From: Aquimarina mytili
GTDB taxonomy: Bacteria > Bacteroidota > Bacteroidia > Flavobacteriales > Flavobacteriaceae
Length of the DNA: 64,000 nucleotides
Assembly (NCBI RefSeq): GCF_016735115.1
Contig: NZ_JAERQJ010000008.1
Location: 216,687 to 280,686, forward strand
Direction of reading: 5' to 3'
Shown here: positions 9,192-18,062 of the stretch, one piece after another
How positions within the stretch are numbered: the first letter of the stretch is position 1
Layout: each line of letters begins with the position of its first letter
Notes under the pieces: generated by a model
Databases searched by the model: none
Told to the model about the DNA's origin: nothing
The model's input: only the letters and a program-made list of their open reading frames with translations
Position numbers and translations under genes: made by a program

Positions 9192-9395
9192 GAAAATCAT
9201 CTCATTCCGAAAAAAGTGTTACATAATTTTTTTCACCATTTACTTTGCTACATCCTATCAATATTTATCTCCTAAAAAATCACCCTAAACGGGTGAAAAA
9301 GAACTCCCTCAAATATGTGATTTTTGTTTGGTTAAATCAAAGTAGTAAACACTGTAGAAGTGTTTTATAAACGAAAATCACTAAAACATAGTCAA

Positions 9396-12300
9396 ATGAA
9401 AAACAACCTTAGTATTCTATGGGTATTAAAACTTATGGTTTTTATATTCATAGTAAATCCTACATTCATAAACGGACAGGAATTACCAACAATTTTACCT
9501 CCTACTCCAGAGGCTACATCTTTAGGAGAGTACGTATCGATTCCTGTATCTCATTATACAGGAGTACCGAATATTGGCGTACCCCTATATGAAATTAATC
9601 TTGATGGTTTAAAAATTCCTATTAGCTTAAGTTACCACGCCAAAGGTGTTCGAGTAGAAGAAATGGCTTCACGCGTAGGAATCGGATGGGCCTTGAATTC
9701 TGGTGGAGTAATTACTCGTCAGACTAAAGGTTCACCTGATGAATATATCCATAATTCTATAGGTTTTTTACGTCATGATTATTACGAAACTTTTTTTACT
9801 TTAGAAGCCACACGTCAAGAAGTATATACCAAAGACATTAATGGAGAAGTCGATCTATACCCAGATACTTTTATGTTCAATTTTATGGGGTATTCTGGTA
9901 AATTTTCTTTTGATCAACGCACCCATAAACCAATAATTCAAGGGTTTTCTGATATTACTATTGAACCTTTATGGGCAAACGGTGGCGTAGGAGAAATAAA
10001 AGGCTGGGTGGTTGCTGCGCCTAATGGTTATAAATTTTACTTTGGAGTTTCAAAAGACGATACTCGTATTGCTAGAGATAGTGAAGAAAAAAAGGAGCAA
10101 TATACATATACAGAAAGGTTAGCCGCTACACCTGGAGATGGTTTTGCTCCTTATAATGCCTGGTATTTGTTAGATATTATAAGCCCAAATGGAAGATCGG
10201 TTGCTTTCAAATATGAACCAGAAACGCCGATATACTTCAGACGAAGTTATGATGAACTTGAAATAGGCACTAGGGCAGTTACAAGTTATTTCTCTAAAAT
10301 TAAAGGGACGCAAAATCAAATTAAAGAAATTGAATTTGATCAAGGAAAGGTTAAGTTTATTAAATCCGAAACGGAGCGCCAGGATTTAAAGGGCGCTTAT
10401 ACATTAGACAACATAGAGATTGTTAATAATCATGATCAACTAATTAAACGTTATCAATTAGATTATAACTATACCAATAGCCCTGCAGATAACAATGTTT
10501 TACCCATAATTGCAAGTCTTGACCCAACTAGTAGTAAACGTCTTTTTCTACAATCTGTAACTACCTACGATAAAAATGGGTTTAACAGTATGCCTCCTCA
10601 TAGGTTTTATTATAATAATGATGCATCATTACCTAACCGATTTTCAAATTCACAAGATGCTTGGGGATATTATAACGGGAAAAACAATGGTAATTTCCTA
10701 ACATATTTTAATTATGCTAATATCCAAATTGATAGATCCGTGGATACTTTAAAATGCCAGGCAGGATTATTGACCAAGTTACAATACCCCACAGGCGGAT
10801 CGGCCAAATATGAATATGAAGCTAACAGGGCTATTCCTCCAAGTTATTTTGAAAATCTCTTAACTCAAGCTACTAATCCAACCGTTGATAAAAATGCCGG
10901 ACTTCTTAAAAGTAATATGACTTATAATGGGAGCTATTATGAATCTGAGCCGTTCACAATCACTAACAATGTACTTTGGAGTACTATGGAGTCTATTGTA
11001 ACAATTACTCCTCCCGAAGGATGCGACTCTACTCAATCTACAAATAGTTGTGCTTATCAAATTCAAATTGGGAGCAATATTTTATTGATTGGTAAAAATA
11101 AAATCAATATCCCACCGGGAGAATATACTATCAAAGTTACTCCAAAGAACAAGGATATTGAAGACCCGAATAGTTTTGACCCTACCTTCGCAGTGGCATT
11201 GAAATGGAAGGAACAAATTATAGATCAAAACAAAGAGATTTATGCTTCTGGTAATCGAATCAAACATATAGTTTTAAATGATGGTAAGGACGATGCTATT
11301 ATCAAAGAATATGATTATAAATTTCCAACAGGAAAAAGTAGTGGAAAAATATTTTCTTTAACAAACTATAATCATACTGAAGTAAATCCTTTTGGAATAA
11401 CAATTTATCAAGATAGATATTTCGCAAGACCCGGAAGTCCGCTTACTTATGAACAAGGAAATCATGAAGGATATGAATATGTAACGGAGTACTTAATAGG
11501 TGAAAATGGAGATGAGGGAAAAACTGCTTATACCTTTACTATTTGGCCCGATACCGGCAAATTCTACAAACCTCCATATCATTTAGCTACGGATAATGAG
11601 TGGATACGTGGCAAATCAGTTAAAATAGAACATTTTAAAAAAGAAAACGAAGACTATACACTTATACAGTCCATAGAAAATAAATATAATTATGGAGGTT
11701 TACCCAATCCAACTTATATAATGTCTCCATTACCTCCTGATGCTACTTCTGATGAAGTTTATGAAAATACTCGCACAAACCATACACAATCTTTAATGGT
11801 ATTTGCAGGTGATGGTGATGACCCAAATATTTTTAAAACCTTTTATTTTACTGCAGGTACTTCAGATTTACATAGCACAACCACAACGTCGTATGATGGT
11901 GTTACACCCATAACACAACACATAGAATATGGATATGATTATAATAGATATTATCAGTCTAATTTAACCGAAACTACAAGTAGTGATGGAAACTTTATCC
12001 ATTCCAGAACCTTTTTCCCGGAAGATATTACTACACCAGATGCAATAGGTTATGATCCTTTTACACAAGAAGAGTACCAGTTGATCAATAGACTTAAAGC
12101 TAATGATCTTCATCGAATAGCTACTCCTATCCAAACCGTTACCGAAACCAAAAACCAGGTAGGAGCAGTTCTTTCTAAAACTGCACAACGTACTCTTTTA
12201 AAGGAATGGAACGGTACTATTTTACCAGAAATTGTACAAAGTGCCAAAGGAAATAGTGCTCTCGAGGATCGTATGCAATTTATAGATTATGATGGTTATG

Positions 12301-12713
12301 GAAACCCCAAAGAAGTTGCTCTTACAAATGGAACGCATATCGTTTACATATGGGGGTATAATGGTAATCAACCTATTGCGAAATTAGTGAATGCCAGTTA
12401 TGCCGATATGACAACTGAACAATTAGAAGCGATCGAAAATGCTATTACAGCTTCTAACGAAGATAATGACAATTGCCAAGAGGCTATTTGCAAAGAACAA
12501 ATACTGCGTAATGTATTGGAAGAGTTACATGCACTTTTTCCAGAAGCACAAGTAACTACCTTAACCTATGATGTATTGGTAGGCGTAACGAGTATGGCTG
12601 ATCCTAAAGGATATACCATGTATTATGAATATGATGACTTCAATAGGCTGAAGTATACCAAAGATGCCGAAGAAAACATCTTAACCGAAAACACATACCA
12701 ATACAAAAATTAA
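9396..12713 (+). CDS. SpvB/TcB-like Rhs N-terminal protein (Rhs pair 1, first member)
   Basis: A 1105-residue secreted protein. The ATG at 9396 opens onto a signal peptide (MKNNLSILWVLKLMVFIFIV...NGQE), better than the GTG 36 bases upstream. The mature start (SIPVSHYTGVPNIGVPLYEI, ISLSYHAKGVRVEEMASRVG, GWALNSGGVITR) is the shell-type N-terminus common to Bacteroidota Rhs proteins; long YD-type beta strands follow and the end (YYEYDDFNRLKYTKDAEEN) is an RHS repeat. It has no RHS core of its own: that lies in the next gene, 12 bases downstream in another frame. The pair resembles a cocoon-forming Tc/Rhs protein split into two chains. Paralogue of the gene at 39285-43070, but without the Hint domain. 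Export probably uses Sec; T9SS tail not seen. Confidence 0.85.
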   Translation: MKNNLSILWVLKLMVFIFIVNPTFINGQELPTILPPTPEATSLGEYVSIPVSHYTGVPNIGVPLYEINLDGLKIPISLSYHAKGVRVEEMASRVGIGWALNSGGVITRQTKGSPDEYIHNSIGFLRHDYYETFFTLEATRQEVYTKDINGEVDLYPDTFMFNFMGYSGKFSFDQRTHKPIIQGFSDITIEPLWANGGVGEIKGWVVAAPNGYKFYFGVSKDDTRIARDSEEKKEQYTYTERLAATPGDGFAPYNAWYLLDIISPNGRSVAFKYEPETPIYFRRSYDELEIGTRAVTSYFSKIKGTQNQIKEIEFDQGKVKFIKSETERQDLKGAYTLDNIEIVNNHDQLIKRYQLDYNYTNSPADNNVLPIIASLDPTSSKRLFLQSVTTYDKNGFNSMPPHRFYYNNDASLPNRFSNSQDAWGYYNGKNNGNFLTYFNYANIQIDRSVDTLKCQAGLLTKLQYPTGGSAKYEYEANRAIPPSYFENLLTQATNPTVDKNAGLLKSNMTYNGSYYESEPFTITNNVLWSTMESIVTITPPEGCDSTQSTNSCAYQIQIGSNILLIGKNKINIPPGEYTIKVTPKNKDIEDPNSFDPTFAVALKWKEQIIDQNKEIYASGNRIKHIVLNDGKDDAIIKEYDYKFPTGKSSGKIFSLTNYNHTEVNPFGITIYQDRYFARPGSPLTYEQGNHEGYEYVTEYLIGENGDEGKTAYTFTIWPDTGKFYKPPYHLATDNEWIRGKSVKIEHFKKENEDYTLIQSIENKYNYGGLPNPTYIMSPLPPDATSDEVYENTRTNHTQSLMVFAGDGDDPNIFKTFYFTAGTSDLHSTTTTSYDGVTPITQHIEYGYDYNRYYQSNLTETTSSDGNFIHSRTFFPEDITTPDAIGYDPFTQEEYQLINRLKANDLHRIATPIQTVTETKNQVGAVLSKTAQRTLLKEWNGTILPEIVQSAKGNSALEDRMQFIDYDGYGNPKEVALTNGTHIVYIWGYNGNQPIAKLVNASYADMTTEQLEAIENAITASNEDNDNCQEAICKEQILRNVLEELHALFPEAQVTTLTYDVLVGVTSMADPKGYTMYYEYDDFNRLKYTKDAEENILTENTYQYKN

Positions 12714-12725
12714 CAGGAAAAAATC

Positions 12726-15700
12726 ATGAAAAAATATATTATAGTATTATTCCTTATTCTAGGTATACATACACATGCACAACAGCCCGTATTGAGTAAT
12801 GAAAATGCGGTCTCCAGCAGAAGCTTTCAAAAAGAAGTAAAAAATCCAGATATCGATGTTATAGAAGGCCGAGATGTTATTGAACAAGTTACCTATTTTG
12901 ATGGATTAGGAAGAGCTAAGCAGCGAATTGCAATTAGACAATCTTCAAATAAAAAGGACATCGTAACCCACATTATTTACGATGCTTTAGGGCGAAAATC
13001 TAGAGAGTACTTGCCATTTGAAACCGATGGTACTATTGGCAGTTTAAGAACCGGCGACCTAGACGAAAAAACACGCATGTTTTATTACAACCTGTTTCCA
13101 GATGATTTTGTAGATGTAACATCTGCTAATCCTTATACTGAAATGGAATTCGAAAACTCTCCACTAAACAGAGTATTGAAGCAAGGAGCCCCAGGAGAAG
13201 ATTGGAAATTAGGGAGCGGTCATGAAATTCGAACAATTTATGACACAAATATTGACGAAGAAGTAAGACGCTTTCATGTAGAATTAACTTCTGATTATAC
13301 CCCTACCTTGGTACTGGATGGTAATTATAATTCCGGAGAATTGTACAAAACCATAACCAAAGATGAAAACTGGACCTCTGGAAAGTTAAATACCATTGAA
13401 GAGTTTACCGATAAGAATGAACGAGTACTCCTAAAACGTAACTATGCCAAAATTGATGGCGCGGTAATCGCTCACGACACCTATTATGTATATGATTATT
13501 ATGGAAATTTGACTTATACTATCCCTTCAAAAGTGGACTTTACTAATGGCGTATCCGATATCGAACTAGCTGAGTTATGTTATCAATATCGATATGACAG
13601 CCGTAACCGGTTGGTAGAGAAAAAAATACCAGGAAAAGGTTGGGAATGCATCGCATATAACAAACTAGATCAACCCATTATGAGCCAGGACAAACGATTA
13701 AAAATAGCTAAGCAATGGTTATTTAGCGTCTATGACGCTTATGGTAGAGTAGCTTATACTGGTATGGATCGAGGAAATGCCAAATCAAGAACCGAAATAC
13801 AAACTTTGGCCGATGCTACTGGTAAGCAATATGTGACCAAAACTGCAACACCAAATACGTATGCAGGCACTACGATCTACTATACCAAAGACGCTTACCC
13901 AGGTAGTTTTGATGCCATACATACTATTAACTATTATGATGATTACGTTTTTGATACCGATGGGATTACACTACCAACTACTGTATATGGAGAACCTGTG
14001 AGTACACAAACCAAGACCTTATCTACAGGAAATAAAGTGTTGGTTTTGGGCACCAATAAATGGATCACAACATTATTTGGGTATGATAAAAAAGGGAGAG
14101 TAATATGGAGTGCCACTAAAAACAACTACCTACAAACTCTGGATATTGCAGAAATGAAACTGGACTTTGTGGGTAAAGTAGTAGAAACAAAAGCAACACA
14201 TACCAAGGGTAGTAACGTACCTATTGTTACGATTGAAAAATTTACTTATGATCACCTGGGTAGAGTAATCAAACAAACCCACAAGGTGAATGATCAGGAA
14301 GAAGAAGTTATTGCGCAACATACCTATGATGCTATCGGACAACTGACTCAGAAGAAAGTCGGAGAGGGAATAACTACTGCAATAGGAATTGAAGGCTTAC
14401 AAAACCTAGATTATCAATACAACGTAAGAGGATGGTTAAAGGGGATCAATGATGTTGACAATTTAGGAGCTGATCTTTTTGGTTTTCGACTACACTATAA
14501 CAATCCTACCACCGGTACTGCACTTTATAACGGAAACATTAGTCAACAATACTGGCGTAGCGCTAATACTGATAATAGTTTAAAAAACTACGCCTATAGT
14601 TATGATGCTCTAAACAGGCTTACTGGAGCGGTAGATAATACAGGGAGATATACAGTAAGTGGTATTACCTATGATAGAATGGGAAATATCTTAAGTTTTC
14701 AACGCAATGGTTTGCAAAATGGAGGTGTTTTTAACGATATGGATCAACTAACATATAGTTATGACTCTGGTAACAAATTATTGCAAGTTACCGATCATGG
14801 AAATAAAGCCTATGGTTTTAAAGATGGTACTAATATCAATGATGATGATTTTGAATATGATGATAACGGCAATATGATCATAGACCGTAACAGTGGTATT
14901 ACTGATATCAAATACAACTATCTTAATCTACCCTACCAGGTAACTATAAATGGTAAAATGATTAGTTATGTATATGGTGCCAATGGAGTAAAACAACTTA
15001 AAGCAGTAGGGAATATATACACTAATTATGCTGGGAATTTTATTTATGAAAACGGAAAACTACAGTTTTTTAACCACCCTGAAGGATACATAGAACCTAC
15101 AATTACCTCAACTGGAGTCGAGAAGTATGAATATACCTATCAATACAGAGATCATTTAGATAATATAAGACTAAGTTATGCCGATAGCGATAAAGACGGT
15201 ATCGTTACCCAAACCGAAATAAAAGAAGAAAACAACTATTACCCTTATGGGTTAAAGCACCAAGGGTATAACAATGTAGTAGCTGGGCGTAACCATAAAT
15301 TTGGCTTTGGTGGTAAAGAAGAACAAGATGAATTTGGAATAGAATGGATTGACATTACAGCTAGGAATTATAATCCTGCATTAGCCCGATGGATGAACAT
15401 AGACCCTCTGGCAGAACAAATGCGTCGACACTCTCCTTACAACTATGCTTTTAATAACCCCATCTTTTTTATGGATCCAGATGGGATGGCTCCTGTTGGT
15501 GGTTATGGTGAAAGTTTAGAAACTGCGGAGTATTACCATATAAATTATGAAAGTATTTCAAATAAAGATAAATGTCCTTCTGGAGATTGTGAGACTTTAC
15601 CACTACCATCTGATGCTTTTATTGCAGCTACTTTTGATCGTCAAGCAATAAGAGAAGGAATAGACGATAAACTAATAGAAATGACAGGGAAACATATCGG

Positions 15701-16244
15701 TGATACCTCTAGGGGATACAATTTTGTTGAAGGAGATGCACGAGATTATGTAAATCTAATATCCGTATCAAAATCAGAAGGAGGTGGTGCTTTAGCTACG
15801 GGGAAATTATATGATTTTCATGGTACACCAGAAAATGTTATAATTAGTATTGATCACAGATTAATTGAAAACGGATCAGAACATCTAGCCGATATCATTA
15901 TTGCGGGTGATAATTATGAAAGAAGACTTAGCTGGGAAACTACAAATGAGAATTCAACTAACATAAACCCTAAACTTGGCCCTGTAAACCTTTCTAAAAC
16001 TGGAAAGTTTACAAATACCCAAATACAAAGTTTCACATCAAGTCTATCATCAAAAGAAACATTAAAATATGTCTATAATGCTTCTATTGAAACAACTGTA
16101 AATGTATCTATTCTATATAAAGGTGTCTGGGATTCTGCTGCGAATTTTACTCCGTCAAAGTCAAGGAGTTTTAAACTAAAAACCTTCGGTTCATTTAGAT
16201 CTAGAAATAGAATGAGAGACTCTAAGGGAAACTTAATTAAATAA
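12726..16244 (+). CDS. DUF6443/RHS repeat-associated core protein with unique C-terminus (Rhs pair 1, second member)
   Basis: A 1172-residue secreted protein with signal peptide MKKYIIVLFLILGIHTHAQ. Residues about 35-150 are a DUF6443-like domain (VTYFDGLGRAKQRIAIRQS, YDALGRKSREYLPF), followed by many YD repeats (YDALNRLTGAVDNTGRY) and the RHS repeat-associated core (DNIRLSYADSDKDG, FGGKEEQDEFGIEWIDITAR, LARWMNIDPLAEQ) ending at DPDG, residues 917-920. The remaining about 252 residues (IREGIDDKLIEMTGKHIGD..., ending KTFGSFRSRNRMRDSKGNLIK) have no similarity to the paralogue at 34724-39274. In polymorphic Rhs systems this segment is the effector or toxin domain; here it is not recognised. No immunity-like gene follows before a terminator 58 bases downstream. 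Confidence 0.87.
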   Translation: MKKYIIVLFLILGIHTHAQQPVLSNENAVSSRSFQKEVKNPDIDVIEGRDVIEQVTYFDGLGRAKQRIAIRQSSNKKDIVTHIIYDALGRKSREYLPFETDGTIGSLRTGDLDEKTRMFYYNLFPDDFVDVTSANPYTEMEFENSPLNRVLKQGAPGEDWKLGSGHEIRTIYDTNIDEEVRRFHVELTSDYTPTLVLDGNYNSGELYKTITKDENWTSGKLNTIEEFTDKNERVLLKRNYAKIDGAVIAHDTYYVYDYYGNLTYTIPSKVDFTNGVSDIELAELCYQYRYDSRNRLVEKKIPGKGWECIAYNKLDQPIMSQDKRLKIAKQWLFSVYDAYGRVAYTGMDRGNAKSRTEIQTLADATGKQYVTKTATPNTYAGTTIYYTKDAYPGSFDAIHTINYYDDYVFDTDGITLPTTVYGEPVSTQTKTLSTGNKVLVLGTNKWITTLFGYDKKGRVIWSATKNNYLQTLDIAEMKLDFVGKVVETKATHTKGSNVPIVTIEKFTYDHLGRVIKQTHKVNDQEEEVIAQHTYDAIGQLTQKKVGEGITTAIGIEGLQNLDYQYNVRGWLKGINDVDNLGADLFGFRLHYNNPTTGTALYNGNISQQYWRSANTDNSLKNYAYSYDALNRLTGAVDNTGRYTVSGITYDRMGNILSFQRNGLQNGGVFNDMDQLTYSYDSGNKLLQVTDHGNKAYGFKDGTNINDDDFEYDDNGNMIIDRNSGITDIKYNYLNLPYQVTINGKMISYVYGANGVKQLKAVGNIYTNYAGNFIYENGKLQFFNHPEGYIEPTITSTGVEKYEYTYQYRDHLDNIRLSYADSDKDGIVTQTEIKEENNYYPYGLKHQGYNNVVAGRNHKFGFGGKEEQDEFGIEWIDITARNYNPALARWMNIDPLAEQMRRHSPYNYAFNNPIFFMDPDGMAPVGGYGESLETAEYYHINYESISNKDKCPSGDCETLPLPSDAFIAATFDRQAIREGIDDKLIEMTGKHIGDTSRGYNFVEGDARDYVNLISVSKSEGGGALATGKLYDFHGTPENVIISIDHRLIENGSEHLADIIIAGDNYERRLSWETTNENSTNINPKLGPVNLSKTGKFTNTQIQSFTSSLSSKETLKYVYNASIETTVNVSILYKGVWDSAANFTPSKSRSFKLKTFGSFRSRNRMRDSKGNLIK

Positions 16245-16301
16245 CAAAGAATAAATTCCAGATAGCTTAGATTTGCAATTCGACATGAATTACAAATAAA
16301 A

Positions 16302-16328
16302 AACCACTCTAAAAAGAGTGGTTTTTTG
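16302..16328 (+). terminator. Rho-independent terminator after Rhs pair 1
   Basis: Stem AACCACTCT (16302-16310) with AGAGTGGTT (16315-16323), loop AAAA, followed by TTTTG. Confidence 0.9.
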
Positions 16329-16396
16329 ATGATTTATCTCAAACCTAAATCACAAATGAAAACAATAAACGAACATAGTGTGTCGGATATTACTCA

Positions 16397-16436
16397 AAAA
16401 AATACCAGACAAGTCTCCTCAGGTATTGCCTGGTGT
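16397..16436 (-). terminator. Rho-independent terminator of the sigma/anti-sigma unit
   Basis: Read on the minus strand: ACCAGGCAA (16434-16426) pairs with TTGTCTGGT (16412-16404) through one G-U pair, followed by ATTTTTTTG. It lies about 160 bases past the stop of the TPR gene. Confidence 0.8.
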
Positions 16437-16596
16437 CTTAACCATGTCCTATTCATATAACTTTACAGGTACCTTTCCTAGTTATAAAACATCGAAGAAT
16501 TAAAGAAATAGGATATCTCTACTTAATTATTTGTATAGTTTAAGCGGCTAATCTATAAGGTATATAGGCAAATGAAACTATGAAAGTTTTGACTCT

Positions 16597-17331
16597 CTAC
16601 TCTAAATCTTCTAACAACATAATAGCATTCTCCTGATGAACGCCATCATACGCAATTAATTTTTTTAGTAAAAGAATAGCTTCTTTATTTTGCTCTAATT
16701 TTAAATGAGCAAGAATTGTATACCAAAGACCATCTTCGTAATATCTGTTTTGTGGATTGATATTCAAAAATTGTTCTATAGCTTTATTCGTTTTGCCAGT
16801 ATTTAGATAACAATTACCTAAAAATAACTTTAATTGTTCGTCATATGGGCGATGGGTTATCAATTGTTCTAAATCAGGAATAATGTCACTATACTCTTCT
16901 TCTTTATATTTTTGAGCAATCGTTTTAAATTCTTCATGAGTTACCTCTCCTCTTTTGGCATTCTCAACAGGATAAGGAATATAATATGTTGCATATAAAT
17001 CCTCTTTTTGATCTATTTGCCAAAAGAAAGTAAATAAACCAATTATTATAGCAATAGAAGCTGCAATTTTCCAATAATGAGAAATAAAAGGTTTTTGTAT
17101 TGGGCTTTCTTTTTTCTTATCAATTTTATCTTCGAGTTTGATTAGTTTTTTTCTAAAATCTAATGCCTTTTTATCTTTCAGTGCCCTTCCTAATTCTTTG
17201 TGTAGTCGTACCTCTTCCCGAAGTTCAGGATCAATCTCAAGCAGCTTTTTAAAGGATTCTAATTCATTGCCTTCTAATTTGCCGGCTAAATAGTCTTCTA
17301 TTTGTTCAAATATCTTTTGTGTGCTTTCCAT
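16597..17331 (-). CDS. membrane-anchored TPR protein, anti-sigma-factor-like
   Basis: A 244-residue single-pass membrane protein. The start at 17331 (ATGGAAAGCACAC) lies 10 bases after the sigma-factor stop; a frame opening 36 bases earlier would overlap that gene and adds nothing recognisable. Residues 1-85 form a helical acidic/basic cytoplasmic region (IEDYLAGKLEGNELESF, DPELREEVRLHKELGRALK) like zinc-less anti-sigma N-termini of Bacteroidota; about 87-105 is one membrane helix (YWKIAASIAIIIGLFTFFW); the rest is periplasmic and contains TPR-like helices (LKLFLGNCYLNTGKTNKAIEQFL, YTILAHLKLEQNKEAILLLKKL). Co-transcription with an ECF sigma factor and this topology make it the likely anti-sigma regulator; this is inference. 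Confidence 0.75.
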   Translation of the reverse strand: MESTQKIFEQIEDYLAGKLEGNELESFKKLLEIDPELREEVRLHKELGRALKDKKALDFRKKLIKLEDKIDKKKESPIQKPFISHYWKIAASIAIIIGLFTFFWQIDQKEDLYATYYIPYPVENAKRGEVTHEEFKTIAQKYKEEEYSDIIPDLEQLITHRPYDEQLKLFLGNCYLNTGKTNKAIEQFLNINPQNRYYEDGLWYTILAHLKLEQNKEAILLLKKLIAYDGVHQENAIMLLEDLE

Positions 17332-17341
17332 ACTATATAAT

Positions 17342-17917
17342 CTATTTGGATGGAGCTTTAATTTCATTATATGCAGAATCCTTTTTGATCATCTCTATGA
17401 TCTGTTTCTTACATTTATATTTTTTTCTTCGGATAAAGGTGTCTGTTGTTCCTTTCTTCTCTGCTATTTCTTTCATACTAACTCCAGAAAAAAATAAGGT
17501 AAGAACTTCTTGACAGGTTTCTCCTAGTTTTAAAAAATATTTTTGGTAGATGGCTGTTCTCTCATTTTCATAAATATCTTCGAGCATATCGGTTTCATCA
17601 ATACCCGAGATGCTTATAATATCATCGCTTATAACCATTTTTTTGTTTTTCCTTATTTTATTCCTCCACATATTTTTACATACTCCATATATATACCCGC
17701 CAACTGTACCACTAAGTTCTAAAGAGTTTTCTTCTAATTTTTGATATAAAAAAACCATAGCATCCTGAAATATATCTCTGGCATCAGCTTCGGTCCCAGA
17801 ATTTTTCATGACATAACTAGTCACTTGAGGCAAGCATTCTTCATAAATAGCCATTAAGGTCTTTTCATCCCCCTTAATTATTGCATTAATAATAGTATCT
17901 TGTGTCTTATCGTTCAT
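17342..17917 (-). CDS. ECF-type RNA polymerase sigma-70 factor
   Basis: A 191-residue sigma factor. Region 2 is visible at residues about 20-90 (LMAIYEECLPQVTSYVMKN, DARDIFQDAMVFLYQKL, GGYIYGVCKNMWRNKIRKNK) and region 4 at about 125-180 (LGETCQEVLTLFFSGVSMKE, IAEKKGTTDTFIRRKKYKCK) with the helix-turn-helix. Region 3 is absent, as in ECF factors; the length is usual. It is divergent from the CHAT gene 145 bases away and heads a two-gene unit with the membrane TPR protein. It probably directs transcription of its own locus or of the CHAT gene; that is inferred from layout. Family call is secure. Confidence 0.9.
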   Translation of the reverse strand: MNDKTQDTIINAIIKGDEKTLMAIYEECLPQVTSYVMKNSGTEADARDIFQDAMVFLYQKLEENSLELSGTVGGYIYGVCKNMWRNKIRKNKKMVISDDIISISGIDETDMLEDIYENERTAIYQKYFLKLGETCQEVLTLFFSGVSMKEIAEKKGTTDTFIRRKKYKCKKQIIEMIKKDSAYNEIKAPSK

Positions 17918-18024
17918 AATTTAATGTCAGCTCATCATAATTTGTGACCTCTAATTTTTTAAAACAGGTGATATAAAAGTAACAATATTATTTTTACAGC
18001 TTCGATCACCACAAACACAATACC

Positions 18025-18045
18025 TTTTTTACAAAATGTAAAAAA
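18025..18045. other. hairpin in the leader of the CHAT gene
   Basis: Perfect 9-bp inverted repeat TTTTTTACA/TGTAAAAAA around AAA, ending 17 bases before the CHAT start codon in the divergent spacer. It could be an operator or an RNA hairpin over the ribosome-binding region; weak because it is AT-only. Confidence 0.35.
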
Positions 18046-18062
18046 TCAAACAACTTTTGATA

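Larger units (their letters stand above)
8154..9395. other. 1.2-kb gene-free stretch
   Basis: No credible protein gene is seen here; the short frames at 8902-9187 have no recognisable content. It holds the two RNA candidates and their terminators, a GC-rich repeat island bounded by 14-bp direct repeats (8717-9191), and an AT-rich leader before the Rhs gene at 9396. Confidence 0.75.
16245..16596. other. gene-free stretch between convergent genes
   Basis: Holds only the two facing terminators (16302-16328 plus strand, 16397-16436 minus strand). No frame for an immunity protein was seen after the Rhs gene. Confidence 0.75.

Noticed and set aside
16245..16596. Search for an immunity gene after Rhs pair 1
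   Set aside because: No frame with a start, reasonable length and protein-like composition was found before the facing terminators.
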